Shown here piece by piece: positions 32,742-40,943 of a stretch of DNA of 40,943 nt (position 1 is its first letter; every line of letters starts with the position of its first letter). The notes below the pieces were generated by a model, which worked only from the letters and a program-made list of their open reading frames with translations, was not told the origin of the DNA and did not search any database. Origin of the DNA: Pseudacidovorax intermedius (GTDB lineage Bacteria > Pseudomonadota > Gammaproteobacteria > Burkholderiales > Burkholderiaceae_C); assembly GCF_003350475.1 (NCBI RefSeq), contig NZ_QQAV01000020.1, forward strand, positions 1-40,943. The letters are read 5' to 3'. The translations under genes were made by a program, and so were the position numbers.

Positions 32742-32766
32742 GATCCCAGCATCAATGCTCGGGATC
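32742..32766. repeat. long imperfect palindrome between convergent genes
   Basis: GATCCCAGCAT (32742-32752) pairs with ATGCT-C-GGGATC (32755-32766) with a single bulged base. It lies in the 196-bp gap between the convergent channel and guaA genes. There is no T-run on either side, so it is not a standard intrinsic terminator; it may still stop or stabilise transcripts. Nothing else certain is present in the gap. Confidence 0.4.
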
Positions 32767-32861
32767 TCGAGCGCCATGGTCAGCGCCGGGTGCGGGCGCC
32801 AGTGGTCGTAAACAGGGATCCAGCTGCACTCCATCGAGTGGCGTGCTGCAGCGATTCAGCG

Positions 32862-34481
32862 TCACTCCCACTCGATCGTCGCCGGGGGCTTGCTCGACAC
32901 GTCGTAGGTCACCCGGTTGATGCCGCGCACCTCGTTGATGATGCGGCTCGACACCTTCTTGAGCAGGGCATAGGGCAGCTCGGCCCAGTCGGCGGTCATG
33001 AAGTCGCTGGTCTGCACGGCGCGCAGCGCCACCACATAGTCGTAGGTGCGGCCATCGCCCATCACGCCCACGCTCTTGACCGGCAGGAAAACCGTGAAGG
33101 CCTGGCTGGTGAGGTCATACCAGCTCTTGCCCGTGGCCTCGTCGCGGAAGTTGCGCAGCTCCTCGATGAAGATCGCGTCGGCACGGCGCAGCAGGTCGGC
33201 GTACTCCTTCTTCACCTCGCCAAGGATGCGCACGCCCAGGCCGGGGCCGGGGAAGGGATGGCGGTACACCATCTCGGGCGGCAGGCCCAGCGCCACGCCC
33301 AGTTCGCGCACCTCGTCCTTGAACAGGTCGCGCAGGGGCTCCAGCAACTTCAGGCCCAGCTGTTCGGGCAGGCCGCCCACGTTGTGGTGGCTCTTGATGG
33401 TGACGGCCTTCTTGCTCTTGGCGCCGCCGGACTCGATCACGTCCGGATAGATGGTGCCCTGTGCCAGGAAGGTCGCGCCCTTGTGGCCGCCGGTGCCGGC
33501 CTTGAGCTTGGCGGCCTCGGCCTTGAACACCTCGACGAACTCGCGGCCGATGATCTTGCGCTTCTGCTCCGGGTCGCGCACGCCCTGCAGATGGCCCAGG
33601 AACTGCTCGCTGGCGTCGACGTGGATGACCCGCGCATGCAGCTTGCCGGCAAACATCTCCATCACCATCTTGCCTTCGTCCAGGCGCAGCAGGCCGTGGT
33701 CGACGAAGACGCAGGTCAGCTGGTCGCCGATGGCGCGGTGGATCAGCGCCGCCGCCACGGATGAATCGACGCCGCCCGACAGGCCGAGGATCACCTCTTC
33801 GTCGCCGACTTGCTGGCGGATGGCCTCCACCGCCTCGGCGATGTGGTCCTTCATGACCCAGTCGGGCTGGGCCTGACAGATGCCGAGCACGAAGCGCTCA
33901 AGGATCGCCTTGCCCTGCTGCGTGTGCGTGACCTCGGGGTGGAACTGCACCGCATAGAACTTGCGGGCTTCGTCGGCCATGCCGGCGATGGGGCAGCTGT
34001 CGGTGCTGGCCATCAGCTTGAAGCCGGGCGGCAGCTCGCTCACCTTGTCGCCATGGCTCATCCAGACGTTGAGCATGCCGTGGCCCTCGTCCGTAGTGAA
34101 GTCGGCGATGTCGCGCAGCAGCTCGGTGTGGCCGCGCGCCCGCACGGCCGCGAAGCCGAACTCGCGCTTGTGGCCGCCCTCGACCTTGCCGCCCAGCTGG
34201 TGCGCCATGGTCTGCATGCCATAGCAGATGCCCAGCACCGGCACGCCCAGTTCGAAGATGGCCTGCGGTGCCTTGTCGGTGCTCTCTTCGTACACGCTGG
34301 CATGGCTGCCCGACAGGATCACGCCCTTGAGCGAGCCGTCGGCGGCGTACTGCCGCACCCATTCGTCGGTCACATCGCAGGGATGCACTTCGCTCAGCAC
34401 ATGGGCTTCGCGCACGCGGCGGGCGATCAGCTGCGTGACCTGCGAGCCGAAGTCGAGGATGAGGATCTTGTCGTGTTGCAT
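32862..34481 (-). CDS. guaA: GMP synthase (glutamine-hydrolysing)
   Basis: This 539-residue enzyme converts XMP, glutamine and ATP to GMP. The N-terminal class I glutamine amidotransferase domain has C86 (GICYGMQ) and the later FHPEVTHT. The ATP pyrophosphatase domain has the P-loop [11 protein letters not shown] near residue 240, and the C-terminal dimerisation domain ends PPATIEWE as in most GuaA proteins. The ATG at 34481 is preceded by GGAG six bases upstream; the open frame further upstream is not coding. It is downstream of guaB in the same direction, but a toxin-antitoxin pair lies between them. Confidence 0.97.
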   Translation of the reverse strand: MQHDKILILDFGSQVTQLIARRVREAHVLSEVHPCDVTDEWVRQYAADGSLKGVILSGSHASVYEESTDKAPQAIFELGVPVLGICYGMQTMAHQLGGKVEGGHKREFGFAAVRARGHTELLRDIADFTTDEGHGMLNVWMSHGDKVSELPPGFKLMASTDSCPIAGMADEARKFYAVQFHPEVTHTQQGKAILERFVLGICQAQPDWVMKDHIAEAVEAIRQQVGDEEVILGLSGGVDSSVAAALIHRAIGDQLTCVFVDHGLLRLDEGKMVMEMFAGKLHARVIHVDASEQFLGHLQGVRDPEQKRKIIGREFVEVFKAEAAKLKAGTGGHKGATFLAQGTIYPDVIESGGAKSKKAVTIKSHHNVGGLPEQLGLKLLEPLRDLFKDEVRELGVALGLPPEMVYRHPFPGPGLGVRILGEVKKEYADLLRRADAIFIEELRNFRDEATGKSWYDLTSQAFTVFLPVKSVGVMGDGRTYDYVVALRAVQTSDFMTADWAELPYALLKKVSSRIINEVRGINRVTYDVSSKPPATIEWE

Positions 34482-34525
34482 GGTGGGCTCCGAAAGAAGG
34501 GAGATGCGGCCGCGTGGGCGCCGCG

Positions 34526-34942
34526 TCAGGTCAGGTCGGTGATGACGGGATGGTCCAGTTGAAGGCAGGCGCGGTGCAGCGCAGGCGCCATGGTGACCAG
34601 CGGCGCCTTGAGGTCGACGGCCAACTTGAGATAGGCCGCATCGTGAGGGCCGAGCTGCATCGATTGCGCCCAGGTCCAGAACTCCAGCGGCGAGATGCGC
34701 ATGGGCGCCAATGCCACCGGCAGCCGGCTCAGCAGCCGCAGCACGTGCTGGTGGACGGCCGTCGTGAACCGGCCGGTGGCCAGCGCGCAACCGGTGGCCT
34801 GGAGCACATCGAGGGGGAAGGTGGCGGCGCTGGTTGCGCTTTCTTCCTCGGTCATGACGCGGATCAGCGCCTGCGACACGCGGTCACTGCCCTCGGCCGG
34901 GAAGGCCCAGCGGGTGAAGGCCGAGGCGTCAATGACCAGCAT
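34526..34942 (-). CDS. PIN-domain toxin (VapC-like), probably degenerate active site
   Basis: This 138-residue PIN-fold protein begins [17 protein letters not shown], with the first catalytic aspartate at D5. The third acidic position is visible in [11 protein letters not shown]. The usual second glutamate position reads PLDVLQ (Asp), and the last acidic site, normally TxD, reads LVTMAPAL with Ala. VapC toxins are ribonucleases needing three or four acidic residues for Mg2+, so this copy may be inactive. It overlaps the antitoxin gene by 14 bp, the normal arrangement. The pair sits between guaB and guaA. The PIN assignment is firm; loss of activity is inferred. Confidence 0.82.
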   Translation of the reverse strand: MLVIDASAFTRWAFPAEGSDRVSQALIRVMTEEESATSAATFPLDVLQATGCALATGRFTTAVHQHVLRLLSRLPVALAPMRISPLEFWTWAQSMQLGPHDAAYLKLAVDLKAPLVTMAPALHRACLQLDHPVITDLT

Positions 34943-35273
34943 CGTCGTCCTTCGGGTGCCCGGCCGTGGGAAGGTCGCCCTGGACCCATGACCCCGTGCG
35001 CGCTGCCTGGGCGGCCTCGTGCTGCTGCCACAGCAGGTCGAAGCCGGCACCCTGCTCTGCCGCCGTCGCGGCCACCTTGGCGCGCAGCGCCTGCAGCTCT
35101 GCCACGATGGCCTGTCGACGCGCCTCGATGCTGGGTTGCACCGACTCGGGCTCCTTGATCAGCCGGATCACCCGCTTGCCGTGGCGAGTCAGCACGACTT
35201 CCTCTCCGTTCTCGACAGCGCGGATCAGTTCGGAAAGCTGGCTCTTGGCTTGGTGGATGGGGACGGTGTGCAT
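34929..35273 (-). CDS. Phd/YefM-family antitoxin
   Basis: This 114-residue protein has a Phd/YefM-type DNA-binding N-terminus (HTVPIHQAKSQLSELIRAVENGEEVVLTRHGKRVIRLI, of which AKSQLSELIRAVENGEEVVL is the core). An acidic, Gln/Ala-rich C-terminal region presumably covers the toxin. The C-terminal half is longer than in most relatives (usual length about 80-90). The start is placed at the ATG at 35273, where the family alignment begins; 12 further codons upstream are open. It probably represses its own promoter in the 96 bp after guaB. Confidence 0.85.
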   Translation of the reverse strand: MHTVPIHQAKSQLSELIRAVENGEEVVLTRHGKRVIRLIKEPESVQPSIEARRQAIVAELQALRAKVAATAAEQGAGFDLLWQQHEAAQAARTGSWVQGDLPTAGHPKDDDAGH

Positions 35274-35325
35274 GTCGAATCTGGCCCGTCTATGGGGAAT
35301 TCGGACCATATTCTAGCCAGGAAAG

Positions 35326-35349
35326 AAAAATGGCCAGAACAATCTGGCC
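35326..35349 (-). terminator. intrinsic terminator of guaB
   Basis: On the leftward strand, GGCCAGA-TTGT-TCTGGCC (35349-35332) forms a perfect 7-bp stem followed by ATTTTTC, a T-run at 35330-35326. It begins about 20 bp after the guaB stop. It separates guaB transcription from the toxin-antitoxin and guaA genes. The other strand also carries CCCTTTT after the stem, so some bidirectional function is possible. Confidence 0.8.
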
Positions 35350-35369
35350 CTTTTCAGCGCGACGCCGGG

Positions 35370-37387
<2,018 letters not shown>

Positions 37388-37400
37388 AGTCCGCCGCAGG

Positions 37401-37419
37401 GATGCGCCACCGGCGCATC
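37401..37419. terminator. perfect hairpin between convergent DUF4124 and rnfH genes
   Basis: GATGCGCC-ACC-GGCGCATC is an 8-bp perfect stem with a 3-nt loop, located 14 bp after the DUF4124 stop and 42 bp after the rnfH stop on the other strand. No T-run follows on either side, so it may be a transcript-end stabiliser or a weak bidirectional terminator. Confidence 0.45.
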
Positions 37420-37460
37420 GGCGCCCGCGCCCGCGCCGGCGAAGCGCGGGCCTGTGGGCC

Positions 37461-37790
37461 TCAGTAGCCCGCCTTGGCGCCCTGCCGTCGCTTGGCAAAC
37501 AGCCCGGCCGTCCGCGAACCTTGCCGTTGAAAGCGTTCGCGCCGCGCCGCCTTCGGGTCCACCAGCAGAGGCCGGCACAGCTCGACACGGTCTCCAGGAC
37601 GCAACGGCGTCTCCCAGGTCACCCCTCGCCCCCAGATGCCAGGGCTGGCTTCATGGGCCCAGGCAGGCCACTGCTCGCCCACGGCGCTTGCGGCGGCCGC
37701 CTCGCGCAGCGTCGAGCCTTCGGCAAGTTGCAACCGCTGCTCGCCCACCTGTCGCGGCGCGGCCGACCAGCACACGACGATGTCGATCAT
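37461..37790 (-). CDS. rnfH: RnfH family ubiquitin-like protein (RatB)
   Basis: This 109-residue small beta-grasp protein opens IDIVVCWSAAPRQVGEQRLQL and has WGRGVTWETPLRPGDRVELCRPLLVDPKAARRERF, of which RPLLVDPKAARRERF is the family hallmark. RnfH is almost always next to ratA, as here, with a four-base overlap. Its biochemical role is not settled. The C-terminal tail is longer and more basic than in enterobacterial versions. Confidence 0.92.
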   Translation of the reverse strand: MIDIVVCWSAAPRQVGEQRLQLAEGSTLREAAAASAVGEQWPAWAHEASPGIWGRGVTWETPLRPGDRVELCRPLLVDPKAARRERFQRQGSRTAGLFAKRRQGAKAGY

Positions 37791-38245
37791 GCAGCCGGGC
37801 CGCCCTCGCCGTAGACCTGCTCGGCCCGCTTGACGAAGGCCTCGACCAGCGTCGATGCGATCTTGTCGAATACCGGGCCCACCAGCGCCTGCAGCGCGAA
37901 GTTGTCGAAGCCGTAGTTCAGGTCCAGCGTGACGCGGCAGGCCCGTTCACCCTCTTGGCCGACCGGGGCGAACTTCCAGATGCCTTCGAGTTGCGAGAAC
38001 GGCCCCTTGACGAGCTTGAGCTGCACCTCGCGGCCGGGCACATGCGTGTTGCGCGTGGTGAAGCTCTGGCGGATGCCGCCGAACGCCAGGCCGACTTCCG
38101 CGGTCATGCCGGCATCGTCCTGCTCGATCACCTGGGCCCGGTCACACCATGGAAGGAACTCGGGATAGCGGGCCACATCGGTCACCAGGTCATACATCTC
38201 GGTGGCGCTGTACCAGATCAGGACGGACTTATGGACACTTTTCAT
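37787..38245 (-). CDS. ratA: RatA-type SRPBCC/START domain protein (coenzyme Q-binding COQ10 family)
   Basis: This 152-residue SRPBCC-fold protein has VHKSVLIWYSATEMYDLVTDV and YPEFLPWCDRAQV, the RatA/COQ10 signature, and GPVFDKIASTLVEAFVKRA at its C-terminal helix. In E. coli it has been described as a factor that interferes with ribosome subunit association. Relatives bind ubiquinone. The ATG at 38245 matches the family start; 17 codons upstream are open but lie in the smpB promoter region. It is divergent from smpB with 62 bp between the starts, a conserved layout. Confidence 0.92.
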   Translation of the reverse strand: MKSVHKSVLIWYSATEMYDLVTDVARYPEFLPWCDRAQVIEQDDAGMTAEVGLAFGGIRQSFTTRNTHVPGREVQLKLVKGPFSQLEGIWKFAPVGQEGERACRVTLDLNYGFDNFALQALVGPVFDKIASTLVEAFVKRAEQVYGEGGPAA

Positions 38246-38307
38246 AGAATCTGCACGTGTGTGCGGGCCGATTGTAGAAATGCCATGCGCCCCCAAATGG
38301 AATCCAC

Positions 38308-38787
38308 ATGGCCAACAAAAAGCAGGACAACACCAATCCCCGCATCGCCGACAACAAAAAGGCGGCTTACAACTATTTCTTCGAGGAGCGTCACGAGGCC
38401 GGCATGGTGCTCGAAGGCTGGGAGGTCAAGGCATTGCGCGAAGGCAAGGTGCAACTGACCGACGGCTACGTGATGATCCGCGACGGCGAGATGTTCATCG
38501 TCGGCTGCCAGATCAACCCCCTCAAGAGCGCATCGACCCACGTCAATCCCGACGCCATCCGCACCAAGAAGCTGCTGCTGCACAAGGAAGAGATCCGGCG
38601 CCTGACCGGCAAGGTCGAGCAGAAGGGCTACACGCTGGTGCCGCTCAACCTGCACTGGAAGGCCGGCAAGGTCAAATGCGAGATCGCCCTGGCCAAGGGC
38701 AAGGCCGAGCACGACAAGCGCGACACCATCAAGGACCGCGAGGGCAAGCGCGAGGTCGAGCGGGCGCTCAAGGTGCACAACCGCTGA
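38308..38787 (+). CDS. smpB: SsrA-binding protein SmpB
   Basis: This 159-residue protein binds tmRNA and brings it to stalled ribosomes. Features are the family-typical [38 protein letters not shown] (with [20 protein letters not shown] as the core), [22 protein letters not shown], and the basic C-terminal tail with [20 protein letters not shown] that enters the A site. Length is normal. It is divergent from ratA. A hairpin with a T-run follows. Confidence 0.97.
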   Translation: MANKKQDNTNPRIADNKKAAYNYFFEERHEAGMVLEGWEVKALREGKVQLTDGYVMIRDGEMFIVGCQINPLKSASTHVNPDAIRTKKLLLHKEEIRRLTGKVEQKGYTLVPLNLHWKAGKVKCEIALAKGKAEHDKRDTIKDREGKREVERALKVHNR

Positions 38788-38799
38788 GGCGGCCGGACG

Positions 38800-38856
38800 G
38801 GCGGATGCGCGCCAGCGCGAATCCGCCAGCCGGGCACCGCGCCCGCACATTTTTTT
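38800..38856 (+). terminator. double hairpin terminator after smpB
   Basis: A long stem (GGCGGAT at 38800-38806 with ATCCGCC at 38821-38827, extended inside by GCGC pairs) is followed by a second, shorter hairpin CGGGC-ACCGC-GCCCG (38831-38845) and then seven T (38850-38856). The second hairpin with the T-run is the likely intrinsic terminator. The ECF sigma gene begins 37 bp later. Confidence 0.7.
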
Positions 38857-38893
38857 CGACCCGCCTGGAATAAACGGCGATGCGCTGGCGTTC

Positions 38894-39427
38894 ATGCAGT
38901 CAATGAGCGCCTCCCACGCCATCGTCGGCCAGATCCCCGCCCTGCGGCGCTACGCCCGCGCATTGACGGGCGATGTCTGGGCCGCCGATGACCTGGTGCA
39001 GGACACGCTGGAGCGCGCCTGCCACAAGTGGTCGCTGTGGACGCCGGGCACCGACCTGCGGGCCTGGCTGTTCACCCTCATGCACAACCTGCACGCCAGC
39101 CAGCTGCGGCGGGCGCCAGCACCCGCGGTGGATATCGACGCGCTGGAAGCGGAACCCGCGGCCATGCCGGCGGCAGCCGACGGATCGCTCGACCTCCAGC
39201 GCTGCCTGTTGCTGCTGCCCGACGAGCAGCGTGCGGTCCTGCTGCTGGCCGCGCTGGAAGACCTCTCCTATGCCGAGATCGGCCGCGTGCTCGGCGTGCC
39301 CATCGGCACCGTGATGTCTCGGCTGTCCCGCGCCCGCGAGCGGCTACGCCAGCTCATGGACGGCCATCCCCCCGAGCGCGCCGGCACAGGCCCCAGCGGC
39401 CGCCCTGCCCTGCGGCGCCTGAAATGA
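38894..39427 (+). CDS. ECF-subfamily RNA polymerase sigma factor
   Basis: This 177-residue sigma-70-family protein has region 2 (LRRYARALTGDVWAADDLVQ, DTLERACHKWSLW) and region 4 (LLLLPDEQRAVLLLAALEDL, SYAEIGRVLGVPIGTVMSRL). The linker between them is short, as in ECF factors. The next gene, 16 bp away, encodes a single-span membrane protein that is probably its anti-sigma factor. A GGAATAA sequence 27 bases before the start (38867-38873) could be an autoregulated -35, but this is weak evidence. The stimulus is unknown. Confidence 0.9.
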   Translation: MQSMSASHAIVGQIPALRRYARALTGDVWAADDLVQDTLERACHKWSLWTPGTDLRAWLFTLMHNLHASQLRRAPAPAVDIDALEAEPAAMPAAADGSLDLQRCLLLLPDEQRAVLLLAALEDLSYAEIGRVLGVPIGTVMSRLSRARERLRQLMDGHPPERAGTGPSGRPALRRLK

Positions 39428-39443
39428 GCCCACGACCCGCGCC

Positions 39444-40175
39444 ATGAACCGCCCCGCCCCGCCGCCAACGCACCATTCTCCAGACGAGGAGTGGGATCGC
39501 CTGCGCCGGCAATTGCGGCAGCTTCACGCGCCGGTGCTGGAGGAAGCCCCGCCCCCCGGCCTCCTGGCCGCCGCCAAGGCATTCGAAGAAGCCGTGGCGC
39601 GCAAGCGTCGCCAAGCCCAGGCGCTGCGATGGAGCGGTATGGCCGCCGCCGTCGTGCTCGCCTTCGGCGCCGGCTGGTCGGCCAATGGACTGCAAGGTGC
39701 CACCGGCGGGCACACCATGGCCGCAACCCAGGCGCCGCCTCTGCACGGCTTCGTCCGCGAAGCCGCGGTGGCCTACAGCCTCTACGTGCCCGAGAAGCGC
39801 CACCCTGTCGAAGTCAGGGCCGCGGAGGAGCAGCACCTGGTGCAGTGGCTGTCGCACCGGCTGGATCGGCCCCTGAAACTGCCTGACCTGGCATCGCAAG
39901 GCTACGCACTGGTCGGCGGCCGCCTGCTGCCGGGCACGGCGGGCGCGCGGGCGCAGTTCATGTACCAGAACGCCGAAGGTCAGCGCCTGACGCTCTACCT
40001 CGGGCAGATCGATGCCGGCGCACCCGAAGCCAGGGGCGCCGCCTTCCGCTTCGAAGCCGGCCCACAGCTGTCGACCTTCTATTGGGTGGACGACGGCTTC
40101 GGCTATGCGCTGAGCGCGCCCCTCGGCCGCGACCGCCTGCTTGCGCTGGCGCAAACCGTCCATGGGCAGCTGTGA
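39444..40175 (+). CDS. probable membrane-bound anti-sigma factor
   Basis: This 243-residue protein has a cytoplasmic N-terminal half (about residues 1-60, with the helix EEWDRLRRQLRQLHAP), one membrane segment (about 63-82: SGMAAAVVLAFGAGWSANGL) and a periplasmic domain (about 95-243). In the latter, GYALVGGRLLPG, RAQFMYQNAEGQRLTLYL and FYWVDDGFGYALSAPLGR match the COG5662-type anti-sigma proteins. No zinc-binding HxxxCxxC motif is visible. It directly follows the ECF gene and is presumed to hold that sigma factor at the membrane. Confidence 0.82.
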   Translation: MNRPAPPPTHHSPDEEWDRLRRQLRQLHAPVLEEAPPPGLLAAAKAFEEAVARKRRQAQALRWSGMAAAVVLAFGAGWSANGLQGATGGHTMAATQAPPLHGFVREAAVAYSLYVPEKRHPVEVRAAEEQHLVQWLSHRLDRPLKLPDLASQGYALVGGRLLPGTAGARAQFMYQNAEGQRLTLYLGQIDAGAPEARGAAFRFEAGPQLSTFYWVDDGFGYALSAPLGRDRLLALAQTVHGQL

Positions 40176-40268
40176 GACAGGCACCGAATTCGCCCTGCGC
40201 CTACGCGGCAGGCCCCAACCCTCTTCCTACACTCGTCCCGCTGCCTTTCGTTCAACCAGGAGAACTGC

Positions 40269-40670
40269 ATGATTGCCATGAAGAAGACCACCCTGATCGG
40301 TGTACCCGCCCTCGCACTGGCTGCGCTGTTGGCCGGCTGCGCCACCACCCCGGCGCCCGACATGCCCACCCGCACCGTGGACGGCGTGCTGATCGGCCCG
40401 AACGGCAAGACGCTCTACACCTTCGCCCGCGACGCGCAGAACAGCGGCAAGTCGATGTGCAATGCCCAGTGCGCCACCAACTGGCCGCCGCTGATGGCCC
40501 CGGCCGATCCCAAGCCCATGGGCGGCTACACCATCGTGATGCGCGATGACGGCAGCAAGCAATGGGCCTACAACGGCTGGCCCCTCTACTACTGGTCCAA
40601 GGACGCCAAGCCGGGCGACCGCACCGGCGAAGGCATGCTCAACGGTGCCTGGAAGGTTGCCCGTCCTTGA
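40269..40670 (+). CDS. COG4315-type small lipoprotein (secreted repeat of unknown function)
   Basis: This 133-residue protein has a lipoprotein signal with a lipobox ALLAGC (C25 lipidated) and then the family repeats. GVLIGPNGKTLYTFARDAQN, MCNAQCATNWPPLMAP and YNGWPLYYWSKDAKPGDRTG are all COG4315 hallmarks. Its function is unknown; relatives are often encoded with ECF sigma factors, as here, so it may be part of that regulon. AGGAGA lies seven bases before the ATG at 40269, which favours it over the ATG three codons later. Confidence 0.88.
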   Translation: MIAMKKTTLIGVPALALAALLAGCATTPAPDMPTRTVDGVLIGPNGKTLYTFARDAQNSGKSMCNAQCATNWPPLMAPADPKPMGGYTIVMRDDGSKQWAYNGWPLYYWSKDAKPGDRTGEGMLNGAWKVARP

Positions 40671-40729
40671 GACGAGACTGAAAAGCGCCGCGGTCGCACT
40701 TGAAGGGCGACCAGGGCGACAAAAGCACG

Positions 40730-40756
40730 AAGGGGGCATTACGCCCCCTTTTCTTT
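40730..40756 (+). terminator. intrinsic terminator of the lipoprotein gene, target of the intron
   Basis: AAGGGGGC (40730-40737) and GCCCCCTT (40743-40750) form a perfect 8-bp stem with loop ATTAC, followed by TTCTTT. It lies about 60 bp after the lipoprotein stop. The intron-like sequence starts at the base after the T-rich tract. Confidence 0.85.
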
Positions 40757-40943
40757 GTGCGCCCAGCATGGGCGCCCTCTTGCGGGTGCAAGTCCCGCCG
40801 TAAGTTGATCACGACGAACGAAGTGAAGCGCAACTGCACGAGGGCGACCGAGTGTGGGGAGGAAGCGTGGAGCGAAGCTGCGAGCCGATGAACAAGAACC
40901 GGATAGAAGGCAGTGCCGAGCAGGGCGAGTGGGCAAAGAGCCA
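40757..40943 (+). mobile_element. group II intron, class C (bacterial C), 5' part; cut by window edge
   Basis: The sequence starts GTGCGCCCAGCATGGGCG, which fits the GUGYG 5' end of group II introns, and GCGCCCA-GCA-TGGGCGC forms the first domain I hairpin. It continues with GCGGG-TGCAAGT-CCCGC (40783-40799), the G-rich/CAAGTCC hairpin usual in class C introns, and later with GAACAAGAACCGGATAGAAGGC (given here as GAACAAGAACC and GATAGAAGGC), also intron-like. It begins directly after an intrinsic terminator, the known target of class C introns. Only 187 bases are in the window; the reverse transcriptase gene and the 3' end would be further right. No protein gene is visible in this stretch. 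Confidence 0.77.

Noticed and set aside
32580..32834. Leftward open frame of 84 codons between the channel gene and guaA
   Set aside because: It overlaps the 3' end of the channel gene and has no recognisable domain. A stretch with WRPHPAL faintly recalls transposase C-termini, but this is too weak to call a remnant.
40700..40943. Short open frames at the right edge
   Set aside because: They lie in a terminator and in structured intron RNA, and none has a domain or ribosome binding site.

Overview
The window is high-GC bacterial DNA from a betaproteobacterium of the order Burkholderiales, probably Comamonadaceae. This is inferred from the GC-rich codon use, the guaB/guaA, ratA/rnfH/smpB neighbourhood, the abundance of TctC-type (Bug) binding proteins and the form of the acyl-CoA dehydrogenase start at the left edge. 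It splits into an accessory catabolic part (about 1-32,700) and a housekeeping part (about 32,860-40,700) that runs into a mobile intron at the right edge.

Region 1 (223-17,428) reads as a complete picolinate (pyridine-2-carboxylate) degradation cluster of the pic type known from Alcaligenes faecalis JQ135. Two divergent operons leave a 425-bp control region (6243-6667). Leftward are a three-subunit molybdenum hydroxylase (picolinate to 6-hydroxypicolinate), an N-formylmaleamate deformylase and a MarR repressor. Rightward are a four-component Rieske oxygenase (6-hydroxypicolinate to 3,6-dihydroxypicolinate), a PicC-type decarboxylase (to 2,5-dihydroxypyridine), a NicX-type ring-cleaving dioxygenase, a NicF-type maleamate amidohydrolase and a five-gene Liv-type ABC importer. 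Active-site residues fall at the published positions: H163/H216 of PicC, H265/H318/D320 of NicX, S101/D125/H245 of NicD. The control region carries two identical 17-nt copies of a sequence that fits the PicR operator rule TCAG-N4-CTNN. No maleate isomerase is present.

Region 2 (17,512-26,917) holds a LysR regulator and a second catabolic set I cannot assign to a known pathway. A seven-gene leftward operon encodes a DUF35 protein, SCP-x-type thiolase, SDR, TctC protein, class III CoA-transferase, enoyl-CoA hydratase and a second TctC protein. It diverges from a PrpF-family isomerase and another SDR. The promoter between them has a tandem TTTAG-N5-CTAAA operator. The content suggests CoA-dependent beta-oxidation of an unsaturated di- or tricarboxylic acid.

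Region 3 (26,982-32,665) is an AraC regulator divergent from an AaeXAB-like aromatic-acid efflux operon (FUSC, DUF1656, HlyD) with its own NodT-type outer-membrane channel.

Region 4 (32,862-40,670) holds guaA and guaB separated by a toxin-antitoxin pair whose PIN toxin looks catalytically degenerate, then a DUF4124 protein, rnfH, ratA, smpB, an ECF sigma/anti-sigma pair and a small COG4315-type lipoprotein. The lipoprotein's terminator hairpin is followed directly by the 5' end of a group II intron of the terminator-targeting class C, which continues beyond the window.
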